NCBI GenBank assembly: GCA_049791675.1
Contig: JBARAD010000204.1
Coordinates: forward strand, 51,542-115,541
Direction of reading: 5' to 3'
Length of the DNA: 64,000 nt
From: Chryseosolibacter sp049791675
GTDB lineage: Bacteria > Bacteroidota > Bacteroidia > Cytophagales > Cyclobacteriaceae
Part shown: positions 51,440 to 59,645 of the stretch, piece after piece
How the letters are laid out: each line of letters starts with the position of its first letter
Position numbering within the stretch: the first letter of the stretch is position 1
The notes under the pieces: model-generated
Told to the model about the DNA's origin: nothing
What the model saw: the letters and a program-made list of their open reading frames with translations, nothing else
The model's database searches: none
Made by a program: the position numbers and the translations under genes

Positions 51440-52543
51440 ATGGAATTTAAGGTACCACACCCATCAGCATTTGTTGATACACCCTCCCTGGAACTGATAC
51501 GGAGGGCTGCGGCATCGGCGGAGCAAATGAAGGATCTCCATCCCGATCAATTGGGGGTCATCTACAGAAACCAATGGTTTAAAATGTTTATCCCCAAACA
51601 AAACGGCGGGCTTGGGTTAACGCTTCCGGAAGTCCTGCGCGTGGAAGAAGCACTGAGCTGGGCTGATGGCAGTACGGGTTGGGTTGTCACATTGTGCAGC
51701 GGCGCCGGATGGTTTGCGGGCTTTCTGGATCCGTTGATAGTAAAGGACATTCTTTCTGACGGGAAGGTATGTTTTGCCGGCAGCGGCGCCACCACAGGAA
51801 CAGCCAACGTTACGGGTGGCGGATACGAGATTTCCGGTCTCTGGCAGTATGCCAGCGGATCGCTTCATGCAACAGTATTTACAGCGAATTGCCACATTCA
51901 TGAAGACGGTGCTCCTCAGTTTGACGGAGATGGATCTCCCGTGATTGGAACATTTTGGTTTCACCAACACGAGGTGCATCTGCAACGTCAATGGAACAGC
52001 ATGGGGATGATTGCAACAGCAAGCCATTCGTTTGAAGTCAAGGTATTGCCGGTTGGAGAGGAACGCCGGTTTCACGTCGATGCCAACCATGCGCGACAGA
52101 AAGATCCGGTTTATCAATATCCATTCATGCAGCTGGCAGAGGCAACGCTTTCAATTAATCTTTCCGGGATGGCTGTGAGGTTTCTGGATCTTTGTGAGCC
52201 ATTGTTTTTAGAAAAGATGAAGCGCAGAGATGCCGGGCCGAAAGTCCGCGACCTACATCAATTGATAGCGGATACAAAGGCGGACATTGATCAATACCGT
52301 AAGGATTTCTACGACGCGGTGAACAGGTCATGGGAAATCTGTGCGGGAGGCAACGTGATTCCATCGTCAGTTTTGAAGCAGGTAACGAACGCCAGCCATG
52401 CCCTCGCGCAGCGGTCCCTCCGGCTTGTGGACGAACTTTATCCGAAGTGCGGCCTGGTGGCAGCCCGCCCCGGCGAAGAGATTAATCGTGTCTGGCGAAA
52501 CCTCCATACTGCAAGCCAGCATGCATTGTTCAGCATGATCTGA
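51440..52543 (+). CDS. Acyl-CoA dehydrogenase-like flavoprotein
   Basis: About 368 residues of the acyl-CoA dehydrogenase fold, closer to two-component flavin monooxygenases (DszC/HsaA-like) than to fatty acid enzymes. Seen: IPKQNGGLGLTLPEVLRVEEALSWADGSTGW (in parts) and the FAD-contact block GGGYEISGLWQYASG. The usual catalytic Glu of beta-oxidation enzymes is not evident, supporting an oxygenase or oxidase role. The ATG at 51440 is used. Follows pnuT by 25 nt on the same strand but may be independent. Confidence 0.65.
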   Translation: MEFKVPHPSAFVDTPSLELIRRAAASAEQMKDLHPDQLGVIYRNQWFKMFIPKQNGGLGLTLPEVLRVEEALSWADGSTGWVVTLCSGAGWFAGFLDPLIVKDILSDGKVCFAGSGATTGTANVTGGGYEISGLWQYASGSLHATVFTANCHIHEDGAPQFDGDGSPVIGTFWFHQHEVHLQRQWNSMGMIATASHSFEVKVLPVGEERRFHVDANHARQKDPVYQYPFMQLAEATLSINLSGMAVRFLDLCEPLFLEKMKRRDAGPKVRDLHQLIADTKADIDQYRKDFYDAVNRSWEICAGGNVIPSSVLKQVTNASHALAQRSLRLVDELYPKCGLVAARPGEEINRVWRNLHTASQHALFSMI

Positions 52544-52656
52544 TCGTCGAAAGAATTGCAATTTTATTGTAGGGATCTTCAGGCCAATTTGCCACGCTCC
52601 ATTCTTTTTCTCAGGCCATTTTAGCTGCTTTTCCTGACTGGACACAAATTTGATTT

Positions 52657-52680
52657 CCATATCAGAAATCTGATGTATGG
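52657..52680. repeat. Palindrome overlapping the HtrA start codon
   Basis: ATCAGA (52661-52666), AA, TCTGAT (52669-52674) with flanking CCAT (52657-52660) and ATGG (52677-52680), the latter including the start codon. May be an operator or an mRNA hairpin that hides the start. Confidence 0.4.
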
Positions 52681-53600
52681 ATCCCTTTTCCAAAATGATC
52701 ATCGAGGCGGTTGACAAGGTCAAAAATGCCGTCGTCAAAATAGATGTGTATAAATCCGTCCAGGGAAAGTTCAGAATGGCCGGTTCAGGTTCCGGCTTCA
52801 TCTTCTCATCGGATGGATTGGTCTTCACCAACAGCCATGTCGTGCATGGCGCCGACCGGATCATGGTAAGCCTGCTCAATGAAAATGAAATAGAAGCTTC
52901 GCTTGTCGGCGAAGACCCCGACACAGATCTTGCCATATTGAAGATCTATACCGACGGATATGCGGTGGCAAAATTGGGCGATGCAGTACAATTGCAGATC
53001 GGTCAGTTTGTGATCGCGATTGGAAATCCTTTCGGTTACCAGCACACCGTCACGGCCGGTGTGGTGAGCGCGCTGGGCCGGACCTTGAGAACACAGTCCG
53101 GTAGGTTGGTTGACAATGTTATCCAGTCTGATGCTGCCCTGAATCCCGGAAACTCCGGTGGGCCCATGATCAATACAGATGCGGAAGTCATCGGTGTGAA
53201 CACTGCGATGATCAACGGCGCGCAAGGTTTGAGTTTTTCGGTCGATATCAACACAGCCAAAGAGATCGCCAAGCAGTTACTGAGCGATGGAAAAGTTTTT
53301 AAAGCCTATCTGGGGCTGGCCATGCAGGAGGTGGCGATCAATCAAAAAATCCTTCGACATTATCACCTGGCCAATCATAAGGGTTTGTTTGTTGTGAGCA
53401 TGGAGCCGGATTCACCCGCTTCGCGTTCGCAATTGAAGGAAGGGGATATTATTGTGTCTTTCAATGGTAAGCCGGTGAACACGTTACACGAACTGTTCAA
53501 AGAGCTGACAAAAAGAGACATATTAACCGCCGTGGATGTTTCGGTTATCCGACATACTGAGAGATTGAACTTCAGTATTTTCCCCATCCAGAGAAGTTGA
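52677..53600 (+). CDS. HtrA/DegP-like serine protease without signal peptide
   Basis: S1C trypsin-like protease (307 residues) with one C-terminal PDZ domain (about 210-295). The triad is intact: His54 in TNSHVV, Asp84 in DTDLAIL and Ser160 in GNSGGP. There is no signal peptide or membrane helix: the protein begins MDPFSKMIIEAV, directly at the protease domain, so it would act in the cytoplasm, unlike DegP/DegS. Stands alone between the flavoprotein and a convergent gene of unknown function. Confidence 0.88.
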   Translation: MDPFSKMIIEAVDKVKNAVVKIDVYKSVQGKFRMAGSGSGFIFSSDGLVFTNSHVVHGADRIMVSLLNENEIEASLVGEDPDTDLAILKIYTDGYAVAKLGDAVQLQIGQFVIAIGNPFGYQHTVTAGVVSALGRTLRTQSGRLVDNVIQSDAALNPGNSGGPMINTDAEVIGVNTAMINGAQGLSFSVDINTAKEIAKQLLSDGKVFKAYLGLAMQEVAINQKILRHYHLANHKGLFVVSMEPDSPASRSQLKEGDIIVSFNGKPVNTLHELFKELTKRDILTAVDVSVIRHTERLNFSIFPIQRS

Positions 53601-53635
53601 CGCAGCTTTCACGCAGGCTATCTCAGCATTGAGAT

Positions 53636-54589
53636 TTACAGCTCGCCGGAAAGGATCCTGTACATCAGATCCAATCCGAACCCCGTGGAGAGCATACGCT
53701 CTTTTTTGTTTTGCAACAGCTGTTGTGTCCAGTCGACAAATCCACCGTCGCCGATCTCGTATACTTTTCCGTTGACGCGGATGTCAACCTTATACTGGAT
53801 CCCTTTGTAGTATTGATTTTGGTTTGCCGTTTGTTCAACAATCGACAGGCGGATACCAGGATCTTCGTTTTTGAAATATTCACTCGTTCTGGACAAGAGA
53901 TCCTTCGTGTTTGCGTATCCCGCGCGAGGCAGTATGCGAAAACTGATTTCTTCCACTTTGAAGTATCCGGCAAACAAGTGCTTCATTATTTGCATGTGTT
54001 CGTTCAGGGCAACTTTTTCAAATTCGAAGTTGCCGCTGTCTGAGCCACAAGTCACAAGGCATCCTATTTTAAAATGGGGACGAAAACCTTTCGCGCTGAT
54101 CGCCTGGGTGCGCAGGTGTCGTTGTATGTTGCAGCATCGCATCCAGACGGGTGGCGTGGCGTGCGGTATTTCGTTTCTCTGTTTCAAGTCGCATGCATGC
54201 AGTGCAAGGGCGTTGGTACTGTCCGCCATCACCTCCGTTCCCCGCAAGGCGGAGAGGACTTTCTTTTGATTGACGGGTCCCACTACAGAACATGAACCCA
54301 GGATCGCTACCGGCGAAAGTTCAATGGCCTGGAAGGAATGCCTTTCAAACAATTCAAGGATATCCAGTTCCATTCGCTTCATCTTTAGCACGGGCAGATC
54401 CGCGGGTTTGACGAATCGGTTATTTTGATATTGATTTAATAACCCGGGTGGGGTCAGCGTGCTGGCCTTCTGTTTAAAGACTTCGAGAAGAATCGAATTC
54501 AGTTCCGTTCCTGAAAGCTGCGTGGCAAGAACATTCACCAATTCGGGATTGATCCTTTTCAGTATGTTGCTGATAATCTCAGAAGCCAT
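53636..54589 (-). CDS. Class II aminoacyl-tRNA synthetase-like protein (HisRS/HisZ-type core), function unknown
   Basis: 317 residues with no signal peptide. From about residue 75 it follows the layout of a HisRS/HisZ catalytic core: ELFERHSFQAIELSP (motif 1 region), ADSTNALALHACDL (122-135), an arginine-containing block RCCNIQRHLR (151-160) followed by PHFKIGCLVTCG (motif 2 position), FEFEKVALNEHMQIM, NQYYKGIQYKV (compare YYTG of HisRS), EIGDGGFVDW (compare the Gly-rich GGRYD of HisRS) and STGFGLDLMYRIL (301-313, motif 3 position). The normal motif 2 R-x-E is not present, and there is no anticodon-binding domain, so it is not a normal HisRS. It could be an ATP-PRT regulatory protein, an amino-acid-modifying enzyme or inactive. 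No his genes are nearby. Confidence 0.55.
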   Translation of the reverse strand: MASEIISNILKRINPELVNVLATQLSGTELNSILLEVFKQKASTLTPPGLLNQYQNNRFVKPADLPVLKMKRMELDILELFERHSFQAIELSPVAILGSCSVVGPVNQKKVLSALRGTEVMADSTNALALHACDLKQRNEIPHATPPVWMRCCNIQRHLRTQAISAKGFRPHFKIGCLVTCGSDSGNFEFEKVALNEHMQIMKHLFAGYFKVEEISFRILPRAGYANTKDLLSRTSEYFKNEDPGIRLSIVEQTANQNQYYKGIQYKVDIRVNGKVYEIGDGGFVDWTQQLLQNKKERMLSTGFGLDLMYRILSGEL

Positions 54590-54750
54590 AGTGGGTGAAG
54601 TTAAACTTTTTCTGAAACGTGAGAAAGTCCGGACAGACGTGTTTAGGTGCGGCTTTCAGCATTTCAATAGTTTCAGATCTATTCCATCGTTGAGTTCTTT
54701 CACACCTGCACTTTCATTACCTTCAGATTCATTTCCAATATTTCTTTAAA

Positions 54751-55842
54751 ATGTCTCAATATTTTACCTTTTCCGCCGGGTATCTTCGGGATTTTACTGC
54801 AAAGGTCTTCATGCACTATGGCGTGGACGCAGCGGATGCGGACCTGGCCGCCGGGGTATTGTCTAAAGCAGACCTGCGCGGCATTGACTCGCACGGTGTT
54901 GCGCGGCTGCGCACCTATGTAGACATGTTTACCATTGGCCGTATCAATCCTAAACCCAACGTTAAGATCGTTCGCGAAAGAAAGAGTGTTGCAACCGTGG
55001 ATGGTGATAGCGGACTGGGACTTGTTGTCGGTCCGCGCGCAAACGAGATTGCTATGGATAAAGCTTCGAAGTACGGGTCGGGATGGGTAAGTGTGAGCAA
55101 TACCAACCATTATGGCATCGCTTCCTATTATTCCCTGAAAGCGATTGAGCGGGATATGATTGGATGGTCGATGACAAATTCTTCCAAGATCGTAGTTCCA
55201 TTGTGGGGCGCCGAGCGAATGCTTGGCACGAACCCGATCGCAATCGCGTTTCCGGGATTGAGAAACCCTCCTGTGGTCATTGATATGTCGACGAGCGTTG
55301 TGCCATTGGGAAAGGTCGAGATGGCTGAACGCGCCGGAATTGATTTGCCACACGGCTGGATCATCAATGAGCGGGGCGAGTCGTCCACCGACCCTGGCGA
55401 TATCTACCAAGGTGGATTATTACCATTGGGATCAACAAGGGAAATGGGTGGTCACAAAGGGTATTGCCTTGCTGCCATGGTGGACATTTTGACCTGCGTA
55501 TTGAGCGGGGCCAACTGGGGACCTTTTGCGCCTCCCTTTGCTTTGTTCGAAGAGGCGCCGAAACAAAGTGTCGGCAAGGGTATCGGTCATTTTTTTGGTG
55601 CGATGGAAATCGATGGTTTTGAAGATGCGACCGTATTCAAAAAAAGAATCGACGATTGGATTGATGTTTTCAGAAAGACCAGGCCTGCTCCCGGCCATGA
55701 CGCCGTACTCGTCCCCGGTGATCCAGAGCACGAAGCGGAAAGGATCCGATCCAGGGACGGCATACCGGTGATCGGGGCTGTTGTCAATGATCTGAAAGAA
55801 ATTTCAAAGATAACGAAGGTGGAATTCCAGGTTGAAGGATGA
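54751..55842 (+). CDS. Ldh_2-family oxidoreductase, second paralogue
   Basis: 363 residues; same family as 37835-38917. Seen: ADLRGIDSHGVARL, DGDSGLGLVVGPRAN, NTNHYGIASYYS with the conserved His, LGTNPIAIAFP and GHKGYCLAAMVDI. NAD(P)-dependent oxidation of malate, lactate or a related 2-hydroxy acid; substrate unknown. Divergent from the synthetase-like gene (161 nt apart). Confidence 0.85.
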   Translation: MSQYFTFSAGYLRDFTAKVFMHYGVDAADADLAAGVLSKADLRGIDSHGVARLRTYVDMFTIGRINPKPNVKIVRERKSVATVDGDSGLGLVVGPRANEIAMDKASKYGSGWVSVSNTNHYGIASYYSLKAIERDMIGWSMTNSSKIVVPLWGAERMLGTNPIAIAFPGLRNPPVVIDMSTSVVPLGKVEMAERAGIDLPHGWIINERGESSTDPGDIYQGGLLPLGSTREMGGHKGYCLAAMVDILTCVLSGANWGPFAPPFALFEEAPKQSVGKGIGHFFGAMEIDGFEDATVFKKRIDDWIDVFRKTRPAPGHDAVLVPGDPEHEAERIRSRDGIPVIGAVVNDLKEISKITKVEFQVEG

Positions 55843-55851
55843 CATGCCTTT

Positions 55852-56712
55852 TCACATCAAAGGGACAGAATGCTGGTGCACTTCCTCCTGAATGAAATTC
55901 ACCACTTCCTTTACCACCGTGTTTGATTTAAGGTTGTGACCAAAACCTTTGGTGGTAACAAGCCTGGACTGGTTCCAGGCCTTCTGCAGCGGAATGGAAT
56001 AACGATAAGGCGCCTCTTTATCGTCTTCGTCGTGAATAATAAGACCCTTGACATTCAGTTTTGCCGCAAATCGCCGGGTCGAGAAAAAGTCAGGAGTCAC
56101 ATCGTATCTGCTGGCGAAATGTTCTGTGACGAGTTTTACCGTCCTGTCGGAAATGCCCAGTGTTTTCTGAAAAACGGAAATGAACTCAGTGGCTTCGCCT
56201 GGTGGAGCGAGGAGGATAATCCGGTTAACGGGAAGCTCCGGAAGGCGATAAAAAGCGTGAAGCAGGGAAAAACCGCCGAGTGAATGTGCTACGACAGTAT
56301 GGACATCATTGTGTTGCTGAATGAAATTCTCTATAAGTGAGCTGTACAGCGGTACGGACAGGAAACTACCGGATGACAAGCCATGGCCCGGCGCATCCAG
56401 TGAATAGATCGTGTATTCGTCTTTTGAAATTGCTTCTATATATGGCTTCCACCGGTAGCTGTGGCTTTGCCATCCGTGGAGGAAAAGGATCTTTTTATCA
56501 CCGCGTCCCCACCGATAGCCTTGTACAGAAAAGCCCTCATGGTTGAGCCGGAATTTTTCTGCTGAATTGAAAAAGTTGCGCTGCTTTTGGTTTGTCCCGA
56601 CCCTGAAGGGACGGCAAAAGAGCAAGAATCCTTTGCGGGCGGCGTAGGAGGGGGCTATCAGCGATAGTGTATCCAGGTAAAAGCCCAGTGTTTTAACGAT
56701 GAGTTTTTTCAT
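55852..56712 (-). CDS. Alpha/beta hydrolase
   Basis: 286 residues. Seen: the oxyanion-region motif LFLHGWQSHSYRW, DAPGHGLSSG, the nucleophile elbow VAHSLGG, an IHDEDDKEAPY segment with the acid and TKGFGHN with the catalytic His. All triad elements appear present. Located directly downstream of the TetR gene and preceded by one of two matching palindromic operators, so the TetR protein probably represses it. Confidence 0.85.
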   Translation of the reverse strand: MKKLIVKTLGFYLDTLSLIAPSYAARKGFLLFCRPFRVGTNQKQRNFFNSAEKFRLNHEGFSVQGYRWGRGDKKILFLHGWQSHSYRWKPYIEAISKDEYTIYSLDAPGHGLSSGSFLSVPLYSSLIENFIQQHNDVHTVVAHSLGGFSLLHAFYRLPELPVNRIILLAPPGEATEFISVFQKTLGISDRTVKLVTEHFASRYDVTPDFFSTRRFAAKLNVKGLIIHDEDDKEAPYRYSIPLQKAWNQSRLVTTKGFGHNLKSNTVVKEVVNFIQEEVHQHSVPLM

Positions 56713-56728
56713 ATTTTCTCCCTCGTAT

Positions 56729-56748
56729 AAGATACCAATTGGTATCTA
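56729..56748. promoter_or_regulatory. Palindromic operator 1 (TetR site)
   Basis: AAGATACC-AATT-GGTATCTA: perfect over 18 bp (56730-56747), between the tetR stop and the hydrolase start, 17 nt before the hydrolase ATG. It matches operator 2 in both half-sites. Confidence 0.8.
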
Positions 56749-56762
56749 CGGATTTAAAAAAA

Positions 56763-57356
56763 TTATGTTTCGATATTTTTCACCTGCATTTCAAGGTGTT
56801 TGATGACCCTGCGGATATCCTCGTTATCGCCCCTGAGTTTGCTCATCATAATGGCGCCTTCCAGGGACGCGATGATCATGGTAGCATAAAATTCAAGATC
56901 AGTTTGTTTTTTGATCTGCTTGTAGCGGATACCGTTCTTTAAAATGATAACGATGGAATCGCGCAGGATATCGAGCACCTTAAGGGCTTCTTTTCGCAGG
57001 ACCGGGTTTGAATCGTCGGCTTCGATGGCCGCATTCATCAGCGGACAGCCGCCTTTCACCTCGGGACGGGTCACATAAGATTCAAAATAGCGGAACACCG
57101 CCCGGAGTTTATTTCCGGCGGTCTTTTCGCACTTGATGCGTGCCCGCACTCTTTCAAACATCCCTGAGGAGAGGTGGAACAGCGTTTCCTTTTCGAGGGC
57201 TGCCTTGCTGCTGAAGTGGCGGTAAATGGCGCCCTTAGTGAAACCGGTTGCCGATGTGATATCGCTGATGGACGTTGCCTTGTACCCCTGCGTATTGAAC
57301 AATACGCCTGATTTCTTCAGGATCTTATCTTTCGTTGCATCAGGGTTCCGGGTCAT
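56763..57356 (-). CDS. TetR/AcrR-family transcriptional regulator
   Basis: 197 residues. Seen: N-terminal helix-turn-helix (about 15-55: ATSISDITSATGFTKGAIYRHF in part, with the conserved GAIYRHF) and a C-terminal ligand-binding part with GGCPLMNAA typical of the TetR_C group. Palindromes that differ only in the 4-nt centre and at one outermost base lie directly before its own start and before the downstream hydrolase, which supports autorepression and control of the hydrolase. Confidence 0.9.
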   Translation of the reverse strand: MTRNPDATKDKILKKSGVLFNTQGYKATSISDITSATGFTKGAIYRHFSSKAALEKETLFHLSSGMFERVRARIKCEKTAGNKLRAVFRYFESYVTRPEVKGGCPLMNAAIEADDSNPVLRKEALKVLDILRDSIVIILKNGIRYKQIKKQTDLEFYATMIIASLEGAIMMSKLRGDNEDIRRVIKHLEMQVKNIET

Positions 57357-57362
57357 GCATGC

Positions 57363-57382
57363 AAGATACCGATTGGTATCTT
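57363..57382. promoter_or_regulatory. Palindromic operator 2 (TetR site)
   Basis: AAGATACC-GATT-GGTATCTT, 8-bp perfect arms around a 4-nt centre, six bases upstream of the tetR ATG on the minus strand. Binding here would block the tetR start region. Confidence 0.8.
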
Positions 57383-57481
57383 AATTTCCAACGGGTGGAA
57401 CTGGCCATCCTGGCAGCCATCGGTACCCTCAAGGGGATTTATTGAACCATGGGGGGTTCAATAAGTCCGTATCCTTTGAAG

Positions 57482-57991
57482 TCAGTTTTCTGGTTTCACC
57501 ATCTTATTCACCCTTTCCTGGACGGCGGGGTTTTGCTGATAGGCAAGCATGATCTGTTGATAGGTTTCGATGTTGATGCCTTCGTCTTCGATCGTGGCCG
57601 TCATTTCTTTTTCAAGCCTGGCATTTTCCTGCAGGATGACCTGTGCGGCATTGTTGAAGGAATTCAATTCCTCTGCTGAGGTTGAATCGGTTCCTTTCTG
57701 GGGATCGCGTTGTTGTTCGAGAATTTCATGAAACCGGTTGACGGTTAATCCTTCTCCCTCGATGGCATGGATCATTTTTTGCTCACCCTCCATCTGGATG
57801 GCCATCACCTTTTCGTTGGCTTTTACAAAAGACTGGAGCTCATTATCGGAAAAATCTTCGCGCATCTGCACGGAGGGTGGTGGTGTTGGCGGTGCTGGCT
57901 CCTGCGCCAGCGCACGGGCCGCCGGCAAAAGACAAACAGCACAAAAAAGTATGATTGCAAAGGGGAACTTCAATGTCATCTGGGTGTTCAT
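57482..57991 (-). CDS. DUF4168 exported protein
   Basis: 169 residues: a signal peptide (cleavage after ALAQ), a proline-rich linker (EPAPPTPPPS) and an alpha-helical DUF4168 domain (from about residue 47, FSDNELQSFVKANEKV...) . Usually found in periplasmic proteins of unknown function. Single-gene unit. Confidence 0.8.
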   Translation of the reverse strand: MNTQMTLKFPFAIILFCAVCLLPAARALAQEPAPPTPPPSVQMREDFSDNELQSFVKANEKVMAIQMEGEQKMIHAIEGEGLTVNRFHEILEQQRDPQKGTDSTSAEELNSFNNAAQVILQENARLEKEMTATIEDEGINIETYQQIMLAYQQNPAVQERVNKMVKPEN

Positions 57992-58131
57992 AAAGGTTGT
58001 TTTTCGTCAAACGTGGTTCATAAATTCTGTTCTTCACTAAGAATATTGTGCCACGTCCGGCATTAAACGGCGTCAGAAAAGAAATCCGGCGATGGATTCT
58101 GCACCTTAAATAGTTAAATTGGTGTTCCCCG

Positions 58132-58210
58132 CGAAAAAGGGTTTTTTCGGCGGTTTTAATCGCCCGTATGTCCAGGGGCTCATTGCGGAAGGCATCATGT
58201 CATTGAGCCC
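58132..58210. repeat. Two hairpins upstream of dinB
   Basis: CGAAAAA (58132-58138)/TTTTTCG around GGG, and GGGCTCATTG (58176-58185) pairing with CATTGAGCCC (58201-58210) with one mismatch and a 15-nt loop. They lie in the 259-nt gap between the DUF4168 gene and dinB. No promoter box is obvious. Confidence 0.4.
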
Positions 58211-58250
58211 ATCAGAACTTCCATTGTTATGAGAAAATAGTCCCGGATTT

Positions 58251-58724
58251 ATGACACAAACGCAACATTATATTCAGACCTGGGTGGAGGCCCGGACGCG
58301 GTTCACCAACCTGCTGAAAGACCTCCGGGCGGAAGACCTGGCGAAAAAACTGGTGAACACGAAAAACAGCGCGGGCTTCCTGATCCGCCACATCGCAGAT
58401 GTCGAGTTGCTCTTCACTAAAAATGTTTTCGGGGCATCCGACGTCAAGGTTCAGGCGAAGACGGTGATCGCGCAACGTGATACCGGCGAGTGGACAAATC
58501 TGAGGGAGTTGATTGCGTACCAGGAGGAAGCATTCAATCAGTTAAAAAAAGTCCTGGAGTTACAGACCGATCAGGATTGGTCCCGGGTCATCACAACAAA
58601 AGAATTCGGCAGCAAGACCAGGGCGGAGGCGATTGGAAGGATAATTTCACACACGGCCTATCATGCCGGGCAGTTAGGGTTGACGTTGAAATATGGACAG
58701 GCGCCTTTGGCTACCAATGGATGA
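58251..58724 (+). CDS. DinB-family protein
   Basis: 157 residues, four-helix bundle of the DinB/YfiT-like group. The three metal-binding histidines are all present: His47 in IRHIADVE, His134 and His138 in HTAYHAGQ. Related proteins act as metal-dependent thiol (bacillithiol or similar) transferases or hydrolases. The TGA stop is followed in frame by a fragment of a PorP/SprF-like protein. Confidence 0.85.
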   Translation: MTQTQHYIQTWVEARTRFTNLLKDLRAEDLAKKLVNTKNSAGFLIRHIADVELLFTKNVFGASDVKVQAKTVIAQRDTGEWTNLRELIAYQEEAFNQLKKVLELQTDQDWSRVITTKEFGSKTRAEAIGRIISHTAYHAGQLGLTLKYGQAPLATNG

Positions 58725-58940
58725 AATGGCCGGACAAACCATCTAGGCGTAGGGTTGTGGTACAGTCTTGATAATGTGGCCGTGGTTTCCGTGGAGTGGT
58801 TCCAGGCATCCTATTTGGTGTCGCTGAGCTATGATGTTTCGGCGTCATCGGATATTGCATACGGACAGGTGAACAATGGGGTGGAGCTTACTTTGGGCTG
58901 GCGGATGAACAGGGCAAAGCGTATGAAGATGGCGCGCTGA
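58725..58940 (+). pseudogene. C-terminal remnant of a PorP/SprF-type membrane protein
   Basis: An open frame of 71 codons directly after the dinB stop and in the same frame encodes HLGVGLWYSLDNVAVVSVEW, YLVSLSYDVSAS and GVELTLGW, the pattern of the last strands of PorP/SprF proteins (GxWY, SYDxxxS and GxxEisL motifs), which belong to type IX secretion and gliding systems. Nothing upstream encodes the rest, so this is a truncated relic left by a deletion or recombination. A strong terminator follows. Confidence 0.55.
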
Positions 58941-58962
58941 TCAGGAACACGAAAGAAAAAAA

Positions 58963-59005
58963 GCAAAGGACCTTATCGTTAAACAGTAAGGTCCTTTGCC
59001 TCTTT
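58963..59005. terminator. Bidirectional terminator
   Basis: GCAAAGGACCTTA (58963-58975) and its exact complement (58987-58999) form a 13-bp stem with an 11-nt loop. On the plus strand a T run follows; on the minus strand the A-rich stretch 58951-58962 gives a T run as well. It separates the DinB/PorP side from the convergent gene at 59020. Confidence 0.9.
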
Positions 59006-59019
59006 TTACCGGTTCTTCA

Positions 59020-59550
59020 TTAAACCTCCGCGAGCGCCACGATATAATTATGTCCGTATTTTTTCGCGCACTTGGGGCAGTAAGCATAATAGAAGTAGTA
59101 CTTTTTCGCGGCCTTATTGACCGAGGCAAGGTATTCGTTCATTTCCTTCATGTAGGAAGGCACGTTATTGTAGGGACCATCAAATACCTTGCTGATAAAA
59201 TTCCCGGAAAGTTTCACATTTTCTTCGCCCGGGATTTCTTTGGTGATCGCCATATACAGTTCCCCCTTGAAGGGAGAAGGATCATAAGCCAGTAATAAAA
59301 AATCTTTGCGGTCAGGCGCAGCGCCTGATTCCTGAGCTTTCTGCCACATCCGTGTGATTGCTTTTCCATAAATCCACGGCAGCGGGATATGAAATACCTC
59401 AGGTATGGAATCTTTCAGGAAGAGTTTATCCTCCCATTTGTGTTCTACATGATCCCAGCGTGTGGCATCAAATTGTGGGCAGCATTCCTCAGCGGCCTGG
59501 CTGACGGTGCTTTCTTTTTCTATTGCTGTTTTCATTCGCCGCGCATTCAT
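59020..59550 (-). CDS. Conserved protein with CPxC-type C-terminal motif, function unknown
   Basis: 176 residues. Seen: a CCPQF motif near residue 23, a WEDKLFLKDSI stretch, DFLLLAYDPSPFKGE in the middle, an FDGPYNNVPSYMKEM block and a C-terminal YAYCPKCAKKYGHNY with CxxC. The cysteines could bind zinc or be redox active. I recall the family only as a conserved bacterial protein; no function is known to me. Start chosen at the first ATG; the fourth codon onward has a further Met (MKTAIEK) that could be used. Confidence 0.6.
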   Translation of the reverse strand: MNARRMKTAIEKESTVSQAAEECCPQFDATRWDHVEHKWEDKLFLKDSIPEVFHIPLPWIYGKAITRMWQKAQESGAAPDRKDFLLLAYDPSPFKGELYMAITKEIPGEENVKLSGNFISKVFDGPYNNVPSYMKEMNEYLASVNKAAKKYYFYYAYCPKCAKKYGHNYIVALAEV

Positions 59551-59645
59551 ATATCCAAACGTATGGAATATATGCGTTTCAGGCGATGATGGATGTCACC
59601 GTCTGCCGGGATCTTTGCTCATGCATCCGGGCACGCGGTTTTTTT

